Source of the DNA: Kitagawia praeruptora
Lineage: Eukaryota; Streptophyta; Magnoliopsida; Apiales; Apiaceae
Length of the DNA stretch: 64,000 nucleotides
Reading direction: 5' to 3'
Assembly: GCA_037693485.1 (NCBI GenBank)
Contig: CM075348.1
Location: 36,760,501 to 36,824,500, forward strand
Below the pieces are notes generated by a model, which was not told the DNA's origin, did no database searches, and saw nothing but the letters and a program-made list of their open reading frames with translations. The translations under genes were made by a program, and so were the position numbers. Each line of letters starts with the position of its first letter. The stretch's first letter is position 1. Below, one piece after another: positions 13,901 through 26,089 of the stretch.

Positions 13901-16900
13901 ATGTTGACATATAGACAAACAATATAACAAGGGTCATACTCCAATGAGATTAAGTTAAAATGAGAACTGTGATAACTACAACAAATCACTACAATAATTT
14001 GACAAAGTCACCAAAACTTAGAGCGATATATAAGAATTTGGTGATTTGTGTACATGAATTTAGTGATTTGTTATGATTTTCACGCGGTTCACATTTTAAG
14101 TTGGTTTCATTTCAGCACTTGCCTATATATCTATATATATATATGAGTGGTAATGCATGAAAAGAATAACAATTTTCCATAATTCACATAAAAACATTAC
14201 ATTGATCAACTCCCACCTGCATGACAAGAACAAAATTCCACCCCAATTATAACACAATAAATCGAGTACACCTAAAATTCCTTTAGCAATGTAGAATATC
14301 TCTTAGATCCTAGTTGTTACTTTGCATCATTTATATTTGAAGTTTTGAGAGATATGACACTTCGTGGTCATTATTACTTATGTATCAAATAAGATTCCCT
14401 GAAAATTCGTATTACCATTGTGACAGAAATAAGAAAAAGAAAAGAACTGCAAGACCTTGAAAACCACCTAAGCCCCCATCTACAAGATTCGGGGCTCTTT
14501 GAACCCTTAGCTTTACTTTCCTGCATAAGTATAACTACTTCATTTATCCCTATATCGTTTGAGCATGATTCCAGTGCTTGATAATTTTTTCTAACCAACA
14601 ATCATCAAAGAAGCAGAAGTAAAGTTCCTAACTTTTACGTTCATAATCAGATCTGATGTGGAATACTCGTCATAATAGAAGAGGAGTGATTTGTGTTCAT
14701 AAGATGAACATTGCCATAGCCAAAAGTTCATGAAACAATGGGAAAAACATAGTACAATAAAGTTTTAGTTATTACACATGCTAGTAGGTATCACTGATCT
14801 ATGAGCTGTCAACTGTTAATTACTTTCCTAATAATTTAAAATATCCTTTCCTCTGGCTAGATGAGGTATTTAGTGTGTAATTTTCTTGCACAGGTCATTA
14901 ATGACCTCAATTCTAATACAGATACATGACATCTGTTATTTTTTTATCACTTAAAAGAAAATATATAGTGTTGATTTCTTTGAATATAATAACATTTACA
15001 TCTATGATTTGAATGTCCAGCACTCTAGCTACATAAGTCATCTAAAGAAACAAGGTTTGATTAAGATGAATCAAATGTTAATTCGACTCAACAAACACCC
15101 CTTCCCCCCTGAATCTTCGTTGCAGTCATCTAACATTATAAAACAAAACATACTGAAATCATAGTTGTCACATTGTGGGCTTATGCTAATATAGAGGAAC
15201 TAGAAATATGTGACATTGCAGTCACTCTTGCAAGCTATCCATGACAAATTAGAAGTAGATAAAGCAAACTTTGAAAACCTGAGCAAATCTTTGCTTGAAA
15301 TAATCATAAAGCATATGTGACTTCTGCGATAGTATTGCCAACGGAGCATCATCCCCCATGCAGAATGTAGGCTCCTTCCCTTGTGCAGCCATAGATTCAA
15401 TAACCATCTGGACGTCTTCACTGGAGTAACCATGTGCTCTGTTGACATCAAAGAGAATTAAAATATTTGAGACACCACATATTGTGAAACTGAAGTTAAG
15501 ATGAGAATGGATTACCATGAATTACAGTCAATTTCACCATAACCAGATAAAGAACTTTCATTAGTGAGTAGCCAAAGACTGAACTCGGTGATCATCAAAT
15601 CAGAGTATTAAAGTGAAAAAACAATGGGATATCTTACATGATTTCGTGTTATTGAAACCAAAATAACAAACTGAAGTTCTATTTCTTTCTACAAGAATTA
15701 TATAAGAGAATACATTGCAAGAAGGAATCATTCTTGCATACCAATTATCTAACAAACTAAAAGCAAATGGTACAAAATCATACATTCCAGTCTAACAAGA
15801 ATCATTTTCTCATCAAGCTCAATACACATACCAAGATCAAATCATGATATTCGTCTAAAATTCAATTCTGCAACATAAATTTAAAGATATTGAAGGAAAT
15901 GTGTTTGTCATATTTGTGGACATTTTTGTAGCCATGTCTACTCAAGTCTTAAAAGCAAGCCACACATCTGGCCACAATCTTCTTATAACACTCTAACGGA
16001 AAACATATCGAAAAGCTTCCCCCAAGATGACAATGAAATCTATAGAATCCTGAGATATATACATTATACAGTTTACATATCAGACTCCTTGAACTTGGAA
16101 ATAAAAATTACTGACCTGATTTTAAGTTTAATTTTAGCCCCCAAAACATGCATGCTAAAAGAGAGTTTACAATTTAGACTCCTGATCTAATATTAAAAAT
16201 TCTGCTTACTTATGAGATTATGAGATAATAATGCACAACTTTTATATTCAACTCAACATTTGATTATTTGCTACATTACCAGTCAATAGCAACCAAATTT
16301 ATCACGAGGAAAATTCCACGAACAAGAGCCCCCGCCACAATAAATTTACACAAGTAATTGACAAGAATTGCATGTGCATAGCACCTACATGCAGAAAACT
16401 AATATAAACACAGTTAGATATGAAGATGCAATTTGAAACTTACTGTTGCCGTCTTAGTATTGTTTCACTCTCCATGGTGCTTGTCGAGAGAAACTTTTTA
16501 GGCTCCAAGGATCGCATATTTTCCTTCAACCACTTCCCATAAGGATTTAATGATGCAACTCGTTTCTTAACCTCCGTATTCTCATAAACCTGTTATTTTT
16601 TCAAATTTGAAAATCAGAAAGCAAGATATCCACAAACTAACCCTAGAGATGGGTGCAAACAATTGTGAACTTAAATATACAAAAGTTACCTGACTACTAC
16701 TTTGAGAGAATTTAATCACACAGTCTAAAAGTGACGCACACGTCATGCAAGGAAAAATTTAGTTCTGATGTCCGCTTTTTTGCATTAACATTATAGTCTA
16801 GATTCCAGGTAAAATATTGAAGGAAATGTAAAGCTTTATCAATCAACTGAACTATTATAAAAAAAAAATTTGGGGAGCAGATTCAGATAGAAAGCCCTGA

Positions 16901-19900
16901 TTTTGATTTGACGGCACTACACTTTGTGCCACTTCCCTCACTTATGGAAAGACATTCAACAAAAATTATAATCATAGCAAAAACTGAATTTTCAAATAAA
17001 GCTAGTAAGCAAGCAAAGACAGGCAGGTACCTACATACAAACAAAACCACTCGATGTTCGAAATATATGGCCTTAGAATGTATGCCAAATTATAAAAATT
17101 TTAAAAACAACTATTCAGATATATGCTTAAAAAAAGGTGAAACTGAATGGTGTCAGAAAAGGAATTTTGGATTCATAGGATCGTATGTTAACTTCTAGTT
17201 CCTATAAGAAATCAATATCGAAGTTTTCATGCAACCCAACAAATCAAACCATGAGCATATTGCAGTGTATATAGAGAAGTCAAAAAACATGATAATCAAA
17301 TAAATACGTGCAGAAACAAGTATATTCTCCAAAAGACAGGAATATACTTAAGTACACACCTGGCCACTTGTTAAATCAGCAGTTATCATCATTCCTGGAC
17401 CTAGCCGGCCTTTCATTATAACTTTTGACTCATCCATGGGAACAACACCAACCTAGATCAATATGGAAAAAGTATGATCATATCAGTATGATTACAATAG
17501 CACCTGAGATGTGATATATGATGGCAAGCATGCTTCCGTAACTGCTAGAATATATCAAATCCGAATCATCAAAATCAAGCAAAAAGAAAATCATCTCAGG
17601 AAGAATATGAGAAATAAAAAATCAGATGTTGTGTCTAAAGTCAAAACCCTTCAAGTTTGACCTTTTTCAAAATATATTGTGTCGTAAGATTTGTTCTTTT
17701 GTCAACTTCCGTATTAGAAGCAAACCAAGTCCTTCATGGCCACAGACAACTTGGGTACATCATTATGTTTCTTACATATTTTAAGTTGTTGAATGACTTG
17801 TCGAGAAACCCCAGCTCAAGGAAGACCTGGCATTTACTAATAACCAGTGCATTTCACAATCGCACAAACATGTTCATAAGATATTCTAGCAATCAGATGC
17901 TCCCAAACAGCAGAATCCCATGATGCATCTCATGCATTATAAATTACTACAAAAAAGATAATTACGCTTAACTTCTTAAAAGGCATTTCCCACACAATCT
18001 TTATAAAGATTTGGAACTTGCACTGTCTTATGTATTCTATTTTTGTTTCCAAACATGGTTTTGATATATAGATAGACAAAATTGTCAGCTTTCTAATGCA
18101 ATCTCTCGGTATTTAAGTAAGATTCTTTTATAAGGCAAACCTTTTGGTTTTAAGCTAGATTATTATACTCGCCAAACCTTTGCTAGTGAGTAAGATTCTT
18201 TTGTACATAATGTTTTCTGCAAGTACTACTTCATTACGCTATTATTAGCTATTTATTGTCAACAACTTCAACATAAGTTCTATGAAAAGTGAAATCTTCT
18301 ATTTGTTAGCGAACTCCATTAATCTTGACTTCACTCTGTAACACCAACTCAACCAAACTTATTGGAGTAGACTGCAGGTTTGCGTCACCATGGCATCTGC
18401 CCCCTTGCCAAAATCGCGACATAAGTACATAACAACTATGGTTGATGGCAATTAGTAAAACAATATAATCACAGAAGTATACAAGAAAAACATAATAATA
18501 TATTTCAATAAGTGAAAGACAAAAGAAAAAAAAATTGGAGGCATTAAGCAGCGTGCATTCATGATTTATGCGTAGATTGTACAGGGGTTTAATGATTTTT
18601 GACATTAAGGAAATTTTATCTAATAACTTCACCAGACACACCTCAGATGCAACATAAACGACATTGTCTTTTGTCCGCCAATATCTAGCAGGACGAAGTC
18701 CATTCCGATCAAGACAGGCGCCTACTGTCTTTCCATCACTATTATTACAAACAAAATTCGAGAAAATCAGAAGAAATAATAATTTTGAGAGTTCAAGTTA
18801 TAGGCTAAATAAAAGGAAAAGCACATATGACTGTTTCAAAAAAATCTGCATCCTTCCAAATATTCATAATTGAAAAAAGTCAATTTAAGATAAAAGCGAT
18901 ATAAGATGGATAACAGGTGACTGTTTGCTTTTCTGCGCAGATTTGGTGTGTTTGCTCAGTCCATCATAGTAAGCATTTTAAGTGGTTGCAATTTCAATCA
19001 AAGTTCTTTTTTGCATATCTTGCAAGACAAAAGCATAATTTCTTGGAAGTTCAGATCTGCAATTTCTTTACAGATTCCTCCTGGTAGCATCAAAAGCTAC
19101 TGTTGAAAGTTTTACCTAAACAAGAGTAATGCAGGTCCATCCCAAGCCTCCATTTGACCTTTGTAATAATCATAAAAATCAGCAACCTGAAAACAAAGGT
19201 AGATGATGTTCGTTTACATTAGGAATCCTACATGATACATTCAACACGGAATACCTAAGTGAGACACAGGTGCAAGTGCATACAGTACAATAGTAATACA
19301 TTATTGACATTAAATCAATATAGCCAATAAAACTAATAATGTAACTTTATGCCAAGGACATATCATTGGACACTACTTAAGAATTTAACAAGGATACCTC
19401 AGGATATTTTATTGTCAATGTTGGATGATTCTTGTATGCCTCTGGAACCAGGATCATCAAAGCTTCCTCAGAAGTGCGGCCACTTCTAAGCAGCAACTTG
19501 ACAGAATAAGAATAATCCCCATTAGTCAGCAGAAAACTAGAAAAAAATGATGATACGAAGGGAGAGAGATTTCTGCTTTGCAAGTAAAAATCATGAATTG
19601 GCCTACAGATAATAACTTTATAGAAGAAAGGAAAAAGTTTAGGGGGAAGCAAATAAGTTAAGAAACTAATGCACCACGGTCCATGGACCTGTTTCATATC
19701 AAGCCTCAGACCCCAAATATGGAATGCTTAAATTGCATACATGTTCATGCTTAGTGTGTTATATATTTCCACATGAGTTCAATCCAGAGACAAAATTATC
19801 AGTTATTTACTTTCCCACTTAAAAATAGAAGATTAAAAAAACAATATAAAGGTAGTTCATACAGGTCCTAAATAATAAATATTAAAGAAGCTTGCTGAAC

Positions 19901-22900
19901 TTCTACAAATTTGGCAACTCCATGTAACATCGTTGATAAACATAATAGAGTCAAATATGTTTCCACCATTGAATGCCAGTCAATAGATTAAAAAAAATAG
20001 CAAAAAAACTACTCTCTGCTACTAGAGCTGGGCTCGTCTTGCATATTTATGTATATAATGATAGTTGCTCACGCAGAGCAAGTCCAGCAGCCTCCTTGTA
20101 TTTTCCTTATAAATATTATAAAATATTAGGCTCTTAGTGATTTACGATATTATAAGGTATGACAACTCCAACAAGTTTCCTTATATTTGATCTTTATAAT
20201 TATTAAATAACAAATAAAAGGAAGGAAGAAAAAAAAAAGAGGGAAACAATTGGAAAGAGGAGAGAAAATAATATTTTATTGATAAAAGTGAAATAAGGGA
20301 TCCCTTAAAGATAAGGGATGACATGATGCTCATAACTTTTTAACGAAAAGTTAAGAGACTGTTGGAGCACAATTTTAGACCTTATTCCTTATAATTTGAG
20401 TTAAGAGGTCATATAAGGGATTTGTTGGACTTGCTTATGTTAAAAGGATAATATCTTTAATAAAATAATGCGAGAGAGAGGGAGGGAGGGAGGGAGGGAG
20501 GGAGGGAGGGGGGGAGAGTACCTCTGCTGCGCTATCAAGATTTGCAGAGTCTGATCCTTTTGGATTGCCAAAAGGGCGAATTTCATTTTCACGACCACGC
20601 CAAACAGACGATTTCAATGAAGCTTCCCGTGATTGCATCCAGTTCAAGTTTCCCTATATAAAATTTTAAGATTCAATACAAGAATCAAATAGGAACTAAT
20701 TTAATATGCAAGACAACTCACATGGTTAAATATATTGTAACCTGTATGGTGTTGATCTCCCCATTATGACCAAGTAACCTCATTGGTTGAGCAAGTGGCC
20801 ATCTGGGACTGGTATTTGTGCTGTACCTCCGATGATAAATGGCAAAAGGGGTCTCATAGAGATCACTCTGGAGGTCATAGTAAAATTTTCCAAGAACCTC
20901 TGAGCGCAACATCCCCTTGTAAACTATAGTCTGGTTGGACAACGAGCAGAAATACAACTCATTTCCCCAAGCTTCTGAGTTTGCCGCTTTTTCAATTAAT
21001 TTTCGGCAAATATACAGTTCTCTTTCAATATCATCAACATTTTCTTCATTAATAACCCTGGCGAAAACTTGTTCAATGTTTGGCATGGTTTCTCTTGCAT
21101 AGTAACCAACTACGGCAGTATCTACAGGTACCGGCCTCCATCCAATCACTTCAAGGCCCTCTTGTTTGAAAATATTATTTATAACTACACCAGCAAACAG
21201 ATTAACATTTAGAAGACAATAAAATTCCGTACACTAGAGCTGAAAAACGACAGCTTAGATGAGAACCATGTACTATTTAACATGTGCTACTACCAACAAA
21301 AATGTGTACTAGTGCCAAAATTAGTATTATTACAATTTACCCCATTTAATTAGTATAGAGTAGAAGACCATCAGACAAATTTATGTTCTGTTTTGTAAAT
21401 TACTCAATATGACCTTGTGAAATAGTCTTTATCTTCATTCCTTAAGTTACAAGAAAAGTAGAAAATTCCAACAAAACATATACTATTTGTTTATGGGATC
21501 TTTATGAATCATATATCACTCTTCATACTATTTAAACTATAACATAGTAGTTTCATACTTTTATCATGCAACAAAATTACAATAATAAGAAAATACATAC
21601 AACATTATATATTCACACAAATAGTAGTACATACCGAGTTCTGTACGACAACTTTGCACGGTAAATAAATGTTTCCTGGAACACCCCCCCCCCCCCCCGG
21701 TTGCACACGCAATAATAATTGATACACACACTTACGGAAAAGAATACGAAACAATTGAATGTGATTTGTAATGCTTAAATCTTGACTATTAACCTGTTTT
21801 GGCAGCTTCACATTGGGCATCATCTCTGGGTAGGAAAACCATTCCAACACCTGTGTGCAACTTATCAAACGAAGCGATACCTTGTGTTTCAGCCCAATTA
21901 TTAAAAAGTCCCCAAGGAATGGAACTCATCACTCCCGAACCATCACCAGAGTCGTTATCAGCTCCACAACCCCCACGATGTTCCATGCAGCCAAGAGCAG
22001 TAAGAGCATCCTTAATTATACTATTGGATGCTTTATTCTCCAAATTAGCAATAAATCCAACTCCACATGCCCCTCTTTCCGCGAGTATATCCTCCATGTT
22101 TGCAGCCTTTAAAACACACACCGCAATTTAAACAAGTCTACTCTCAAATTACAAACATGCAAATAGTTGACCAACGACTATTACATATTATAAGTCCCAA
22201 ATTAATTTATAAGTCCAGTTGTTCCGTCTATGTATAACAACTCATCCACTCAAAACTGGCATATAACACTGACTTACATATACGAATTCCGACAAACACA
22301 AAACAAAACTAATTTGCTGTGACTAAATTCAACTTTGTAGTTTGACTTTGCGAAGTCAACATTACTCATAACATCCAGTACATTTTGTCATTTCTCCTAA
22401 TGTAACTACGCAAACCTAAAGCTCATAAGTAAAAAATCACCTCTAATTCGCGAAAAGGTACACAAATTACTTCTACTAATAAGTTACAAATTCAACGTTA
22501 AGCTAAACCAAAGGAAACCTAATTCAATACCTAAACCGAAAAATCCTAAAAAATTGTACCTAACTCACACATCATCATCATCTCGCAATAAATACAAAAC
22601 ATATTATCTCCCCAATAAATAAAAAACATATTACCTCCCAAAAATAGATACAGTTACACATACAAAATGATTTTGTACCTTGCGCTCGGGATTCGACGAC
22701 TGAGTTGAGGCATTTTGGAGTCGTTGGAGATCAATAACAGCTCTAATCGGCGAGAAATTAGTGCTACGAAACTTATTAACACTTGAAACACCTGTAGCAG
22801 CTCTAACACGGCGTTTGGATTTTGCAGAGAGGCCTATAAAATCAACAAACACAAAGTCTCTGTTTGTTGAAAAAACAGAATTAGATGAGTAGAGTAGGTG

Positions 22901-22921
22901 CGGTATTGACTGCACAGACAT
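614..22921 (-). CDS. GLU1: Ferredoxin-dependent glutamate synthase, plastidic (Fd-GOGAT), 33 exons
   Basis: Converts glutamine plus 2-oxoglutarate to two glutamates with electrons from ferredoxin, in the plastid GS/GOGAT cycle. Coding exons, 5' to 3': 22921-22679, 22106-21794, 21184-20742, 20653-20522, 19496-19398, 19186-19116, 18738-18642, 17452-17360, 16589-16444, 15438-15279, 13837-13727, 13517-13302, 13221-13064, 12203-12074, 10875-10817, 10723-10618, 10300-10204, 9316-9201, 8929-8732, 8640-8530, 8193-7954, 7850-7752, 7230-7135, 6721-6524, 6417-6343, 3833-3705, 3599-3501, 2907-2765, 2642-2549, 1943-1705, 1613-1535, 1378-1295, 775-614. They sum to 4836 nt (1611 residues plus TAG), every junction is GT-AG and in phase, and there is no internal stop. 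Exon 1 encodes a Ser/Arg-rich transit peptide. The mature type-II glutamine amidotransferase should start at Cys95 (in ERGACGVGF). The central domain follows, then the FMN barrel (about 880-1250). Cys1226, Cys1232 and Cys1237 have the C-X5-C-X4-C spacing of the 3Fe-4S site. A C-terminal beta-helix domain ends the protein. There is no fused NADH-type small-subunit domain. The length is close to the roughly 1620 residues usual for plants, and I recall 33 exons for Arabidopsis GLU1. Intron 25 is the longest (2.5 kb). Confidence 0.97.
2730..2756. repeat. (TA)n microsatellite in GLU1 intron 28
   Basis: About 13 uninterrupted TA units lie only nine bases beyond the donor site of exon 28 on the minus strand. 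Length variation here could be a marker. No function is implied. Confidence 0.85.
3281..3299. repeat. Poly-C run in GLU1 intron 27
   Basis: Nineteen consecutive C (G on the gene strand). The exact length is unreliable in most sequencing chemistries. Confidence 0.8.
4496..4866. mobile_element. Foldback MITE inserted in a TA microsatellite (GLU1 intron 25)
   Basis: The roughly 371-bp element is almost entirely one long inverted repeat. The outer arms carry CTCCATAAAGAACAC, then further AAAGAACA motifs. The inner arms carry AATAGATCCAT, then GCCCCTGGCGGGGC (itself nearly palindromic), then a 40-base block ending CATCCAGC, then poly-A/poly-T. The centre holds two TGACGTCA octamers. It is flanked on both sides by TATATA, so the target duplication cannot be resolved. 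It has no coding capacity. The termini start AGGG/AGGCC and I do not assign a superfamily. Confidence 0.8.
4867..4926. repeat. (TA)n microsatellite next to the intron 25 MITE
   Basis: About 30 TA units abut the right end of the MITE. A shorter TATATATA remains on its left, which suggests that the element split a pre-existing TA tract. Confidence 0.85.
11500..11660 (+). mobile_element. Possible tRNA-derived SINE-like fragment in GLU1 intron 14
   Basis: A perfect pol III B-box-like motif GGTTCGAACCC lies at 11546-11556. About 22 bases upstream is TGGTAAAAGAGC (11512-11523), which resembles a loose A box. The spacing fits a tRNA head, but it does not fold into an obvious tRNA, and no poly(A) tail or target duplication is seen. 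It could be chance. Confidence 0.25.
11671..11902. repeat. 116-bp tandem duplication in GLU1 intron 14
   Basis: Two nearly identical head-to-tail copies start with GCCTCCTTCTAAGACC (11671 and 11787). Only about one base difference was seen by eye (GAGGATAG versus GAGGACAG), so the duplication is recent. It is wholly intronic. Confidence 0.9.
12561..12985. repeat. Three-copy ~145-bp tandem repeat in GLU1 intron 13
   Basis: Three head-to-tail copies share AGAGGG at 12576, 12721 and 12865, then CATGATAGATCTTGAGATAA, then GTCAAGACATTA. Copy 3 has a small deletion near its start. Divergence is low. The array ends about 80 bases from the exon 13 donor. Confidence 0.9.
20078..20434. mobile_element. 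MITE-like element in GLU1 intron 4 (family shared with the AVT gene)
   Basis: The left end reads GCAAGTCCAGCAGCC and the right end, inverted, reads GCAAGTCCAACAAATCC, giving short terminal inverted repeats around about 340 bp of A-rich non-coding DNA. A second copy starts at 63943. Over the 58 bases visible there the two match except for four transitions. I found no convincing target duplication, so the superfamily is open. Confidence 0.65.
20472..20517. repeat. (GGGA)n microsatellite beside the exon 4 donor
   Basis: The run of GGGA units (TCCC on the gene strand) begins within a few bases of the exon 4 donor, giving a very pyrimidine-rich intron 5' end. Confidence 0.85.
21684..21698. repeat. 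Poly-C run in GLU1 intron 2
   Basis: About fifteen consecutive C in the intron between exons 2 and 3. The length call is probably uncertain. Confidence 0.75.
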
Positions 22922-23019
22922 GGTGAGTCAATCGTGGATAGTAATAGTATTACTAGTCTCTATTTACATACATAAACTGATAAACTCTTGGAAATGCGTG
23001 TGGTGTGTGGTAGTATCTG

Positions 23020-23054
<35 letters not shown>

Positions 23055-23300
23055 GTGTGGAGAATTGAAGGAGGGAATGGATTAGTGAAGATAAAAAGGA
23101 ATAGAGATTCAGAACCATACACCACTCTGAGTTCGTTTTTTTCATTGATGTTTACATGTTTTTTAATTAATTTTTATTTTCAAAATTGGATATTTTTGTA
23201 TTTATTATTTTGTACATTGTGTTATTATATTAGGCGGCTGTAGCTTGTATGTAAAGGCCAAGAGTCGTTGATTAATTTGGATCGTACACGTGGGCTAACC
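22922..23300 (-). promoter_or_regulatory. GLU1 5' leader and proximal promoter
   Basis: On the gene strand the leader carries a (CT)n tract (plus-strand GA run at 23023-23052), typical of plant leaders and core promoters. A perfect palindromic G-box CACGTG sits at 23287-23292, about 366 bases upstream of the ATG. G-boxes bind bZIP and bHLH factors in light-regulated genes, and Fd-GOGAT is light-induced in other plants, so the site is plausible but unproven. I see no unambiguous TATA box; TATAATA-like sequence near 23225-23235 is a weak candidate. Confidence 0.45.
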
Positions 23301-23435
23301 GTTGCAAACTCAAGATTGAGTTGGTGTGTTGGGGTAGTTGATATGGTTGCTTTTGTTACATGGTTGTTATTGCACAGTACACACTTCAGTTGGCTTGTGT
23401 TTTCTGTGTTTAAAACAACTGTTGTGAATTTATAT

Positions 23436-23791
23436 GGGTCCTGGTCCCCGACAATCGTTTGTCAGGGATCGGTTATTTAACAATCGGTTCCACAACCGTT
23501 GGATCAACATCGGTTCCACAACCGTTGGATCAACATCGGTTCCACAGCCGTTGGATCGTTGATCCAATGGCTGAGATTAAAAAAAAAAAATTTTACTGTC
23601 CGCTATAATTTTCCGCGGATAGGCAGATTACCTGTCCGCGGAATTTTCTGCGGACAGGCAATCTGCCTATCCGCGGAAAATTATAGCGGACAGTAAAAAA
23701 ATTTTGTAATCCGGGATCAACGATCCAACGGTTTAGAAACCGATTGTTATTTAACAGCTCCCTGACAAATGATTGTCAGGGACCAAAACCC
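23436..23791. mobile_element. Mutator-type MITE with perfect 9-bp target duplication
   Basis: A 356-bp foldback element. It is flanked by identical 9-mers AATTTATAT (23427-23435 and 23792-23800), which is the duplication length of Mutator-like elements. The termini read GGGTCCTGGTCCCCGAC and, inverted, GGGTTTTGGTCCCTGAC, continuing as long inverted repeats. The inner arms contain CCGCGGAAAATTATAGCGG-type sequence in both orientations, so the transcript would form a long hairpin. It has no coding capacity and lies roughly 0.5 kb upstream of the GLU1 start. Confidence 0.9.
23483..23560. repeat. 26-bp minisatellite inside the Mutator-type MITE
   Basis: Three consecutive copies of a 26-bp unit starting ATCGGTTCCACA and containing CCGTTGGATC. 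The right arm of the element has only one equivalent, so the left arm expanded after the foldback formed. Confidence 0.85.
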
Positions 23792-23929
23792 AATTTATAT
23801 ATTTTGACGAAATAGATAAATTGTTTACATTTCAAATTAAATTACGATAAATATATAAATTTTGTAACAAATTTTTCAAAGAAGAAACTTGGGGAATTTG
23901 CCTAACATAAATTTCTTAAAATGATCAAT

Positions 23930-24200
23930 CAGGAATATCTCCAACGGCGTTAGCTAAAAATGATTGGCTAAATTACTATTGTAAAATTTGTTGAACTTCT
24001 AAGATATTGTGCTCCGAGAATATTGGCTATAATGATTGATTATATTTTAAATTAGTATGTTGTTAATATTTCAAGTTGTTACTAATTGAATATATTATTT
24101 TAATATAAAAATAAGTGATGTGGCAATTTACTATAGGTCCCTAGTGATTCGACAAATATAATCAACATGAAGAAATTATCTATAATTATAGATAAGGGTT
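23930..24200. repeat. Degenerate non-autonomous repeat, same family as AVT intron 1
   Basis: Contains TCTCCAAC, TTAGCTAAAAATGATTGGCTAAA and TGTAAAATTTGTTGA in the same order as the reverse complement of 58905-59280. This is therefore a second, diverged member of one A/T-rich repeat family. The ends are not sharply defined. Confidence 0.5.
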
Positions 24201-24291
24201 TTATCTCATTGAAATGACTAATTTTTTTTACCTATTACATGTAAGTTTTATTTTTGAAAAATCACTTAGCTAATAATATGATGGTTGGAAA

Positions 24292-24797
24292 TGTAAGAAG
24301 TATAGATTAGAGATATACCTGAAATCAAAATAACCATAATAAAATACCAAAAGGATGTTTCGAGGCACGTGAAAACCACGCTATCCTTAAAACAGATAAG
24401 CCCCTTCCGTGTGGTGCTTGAAGGTTGTTGTGGCTTCCGTCTCCCAGGATACAACGAAACGAGGTGATCTTAAGCACTAGAGATCCACCTCCTACGAACC
24501 AAACAAACATCGCTGCTATCTCACAGACATTGATCCTAGAGCTCTAAGAAAAATGCAAAAAAACCAAGGAGAGTTTGTATATTTTTGTGTATATAAAACA
24601 TATGCCCAAGGACTCCTTATATAGAGTGAAAAATATGTAACTTACCAAACTAATCAATTTTGTAACCTCCACCACAATAATGAATTTATCAATATTATTT
24701 CATTAAAATAGGAGTTACAATATCATTAGTATAGGAGTTACAAAACCAAAAATAAAATGCACTAAATTTTTATTCAAAAATAGTCAATGGTCCAACA
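24292..24797 (-). repeat. 3' LTR (minus orientation) of the 24292-29245 element
   Basis: 506 bp, nearly identical to 28738-29245. It contains a TATATAAG box on the minus strand (24616-24623). Confidence 0.93.
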
Positions 24798-25370
24798 ATC
24801 CCCCACATGAATAAAAATTGACATTTCAAAACGACTCTTTGACATGGAGATAGAGCGCATGGTAGAAACCAGCATAGGATAGGTAGGCGTACACCCTTAA
24901 TCCTTCCCTTGTAAGAACATATTTACATTTCTAGAATTTCAGTAATCGCGTTGACCTTGAACTGCCATTCCTTTTTTTTTTTTGAAATGATGATACATCC
25001 CCCACTGGCATCTTTCCCTATATTTGTTCAGTTCTCACTGTTAAGCCCATTTTGGTCCTGAGCTTTAGCCTGGTTCTGTGAGTTTTTCCCAGAATTGGCC
25101 CCACAATTTCTTCTTGAAGCGACCCCACTTCACTCACATAGGTGATCTCTTGAAACAATACAAAAGTATTATTTGTTCGACATATCGACACATAAGGATC
25201 ATTAAAAGCATTGCTTAGCCTTATCCAAATTTTATCACTGTTTTTCATCATAGGAATGGACTCGGGAGTAAAACCCCCACAGTGATCTCACTAAGTCTTT
25301 ACAGTTAGGTTGTCCCATTGAACCAAGATCTTGGGATCTCCAGTCAACAAGGTTGGGTTTCCTTTGTACC

Positions 25371-25560
25371 GACTTTTATTATGGGCTTTAGTCTCATTCC
25401 TTTCGATGATTTCTCAACTGACACTCTTGTTAACCCTTTGGTTAGCGGATCCGCAGTGTTATCTGTGACCTAATATGATCAACAGTGATAAATCCAGTTG
25501 AGAGTAGTTGTCTAACGGAATTGTGTCGACGACAAAGATGCCTCGACATTCCATTACAAA
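25371..25560 (-). pseudogene. Copia RNase H C-terminal remnant
   Basis: On the minus strand the conserved Copia RNase H tail can be read: a block beginning RHNSVRQLLSTG, then, in a shifted frame, DNTADPLTKGL and a MRLKP-type end. At least one frameshift separates the blocks. Its position just before the 3' LTR is the normal Copia gene order, which supports the minus orientation. The second copy of the family keeps the same segment near 51340-51560. Confidence 0.75.
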
Positions 25561-26089
25561 CACTTTCACTACACTTGTGTATCTTCACTTTGGCATATGT
25601 CACATTTTGGTAATCACTTTACCAACCATCAACCAAGGCTTCAATTTGTCATTGACATTACCAATTTTTAGCGTCCCAAAAAATAATAACGTCAAATTAT
25701 CTTATTATCAAGTTTAAGCGTCCCTAAACTGACAATACTCATGCACCTAACTACCAAATTTGAGCGTCCTCAAAATGGCAGTTATTATTTATTATGAAGC
25801 CATTGCATTTCGCAACAATATCAGGATTTCATATGCCATTTTTCGTGTTTATGTTGTTTCACTCAACATAATCACCAAATCGCAGTCTTTCTACATTTTC
25901 CTTAGCAAAGAAACCCTAAGGTTATCTCACATAGATTTCCTTCAATTCTTCATTTAGAAAGACTGTCTCAATGTTCATTGATGGACTTCAAATTTCGCAA
26001 TGTCGATAATTTAAGTAACATCTTGATGAACCATATTCTTGTAACTCAAGAATAATCATAAAGTACGTTAAATCTTTACTTTTGACTGT

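Noticed and set aside
21799..22131. Plus-strand ORF of 110 codons
   Set aside because: It is the antisense shadow of GLU1 exon 2, which encodes the catalytic Cys region.
24325..24510. Minus-strand ORFs starting MFVWFVGG, repeated at 28718-28957
   Set aside because: Contained in both LTRs of the 24292-29245 element; no motif.
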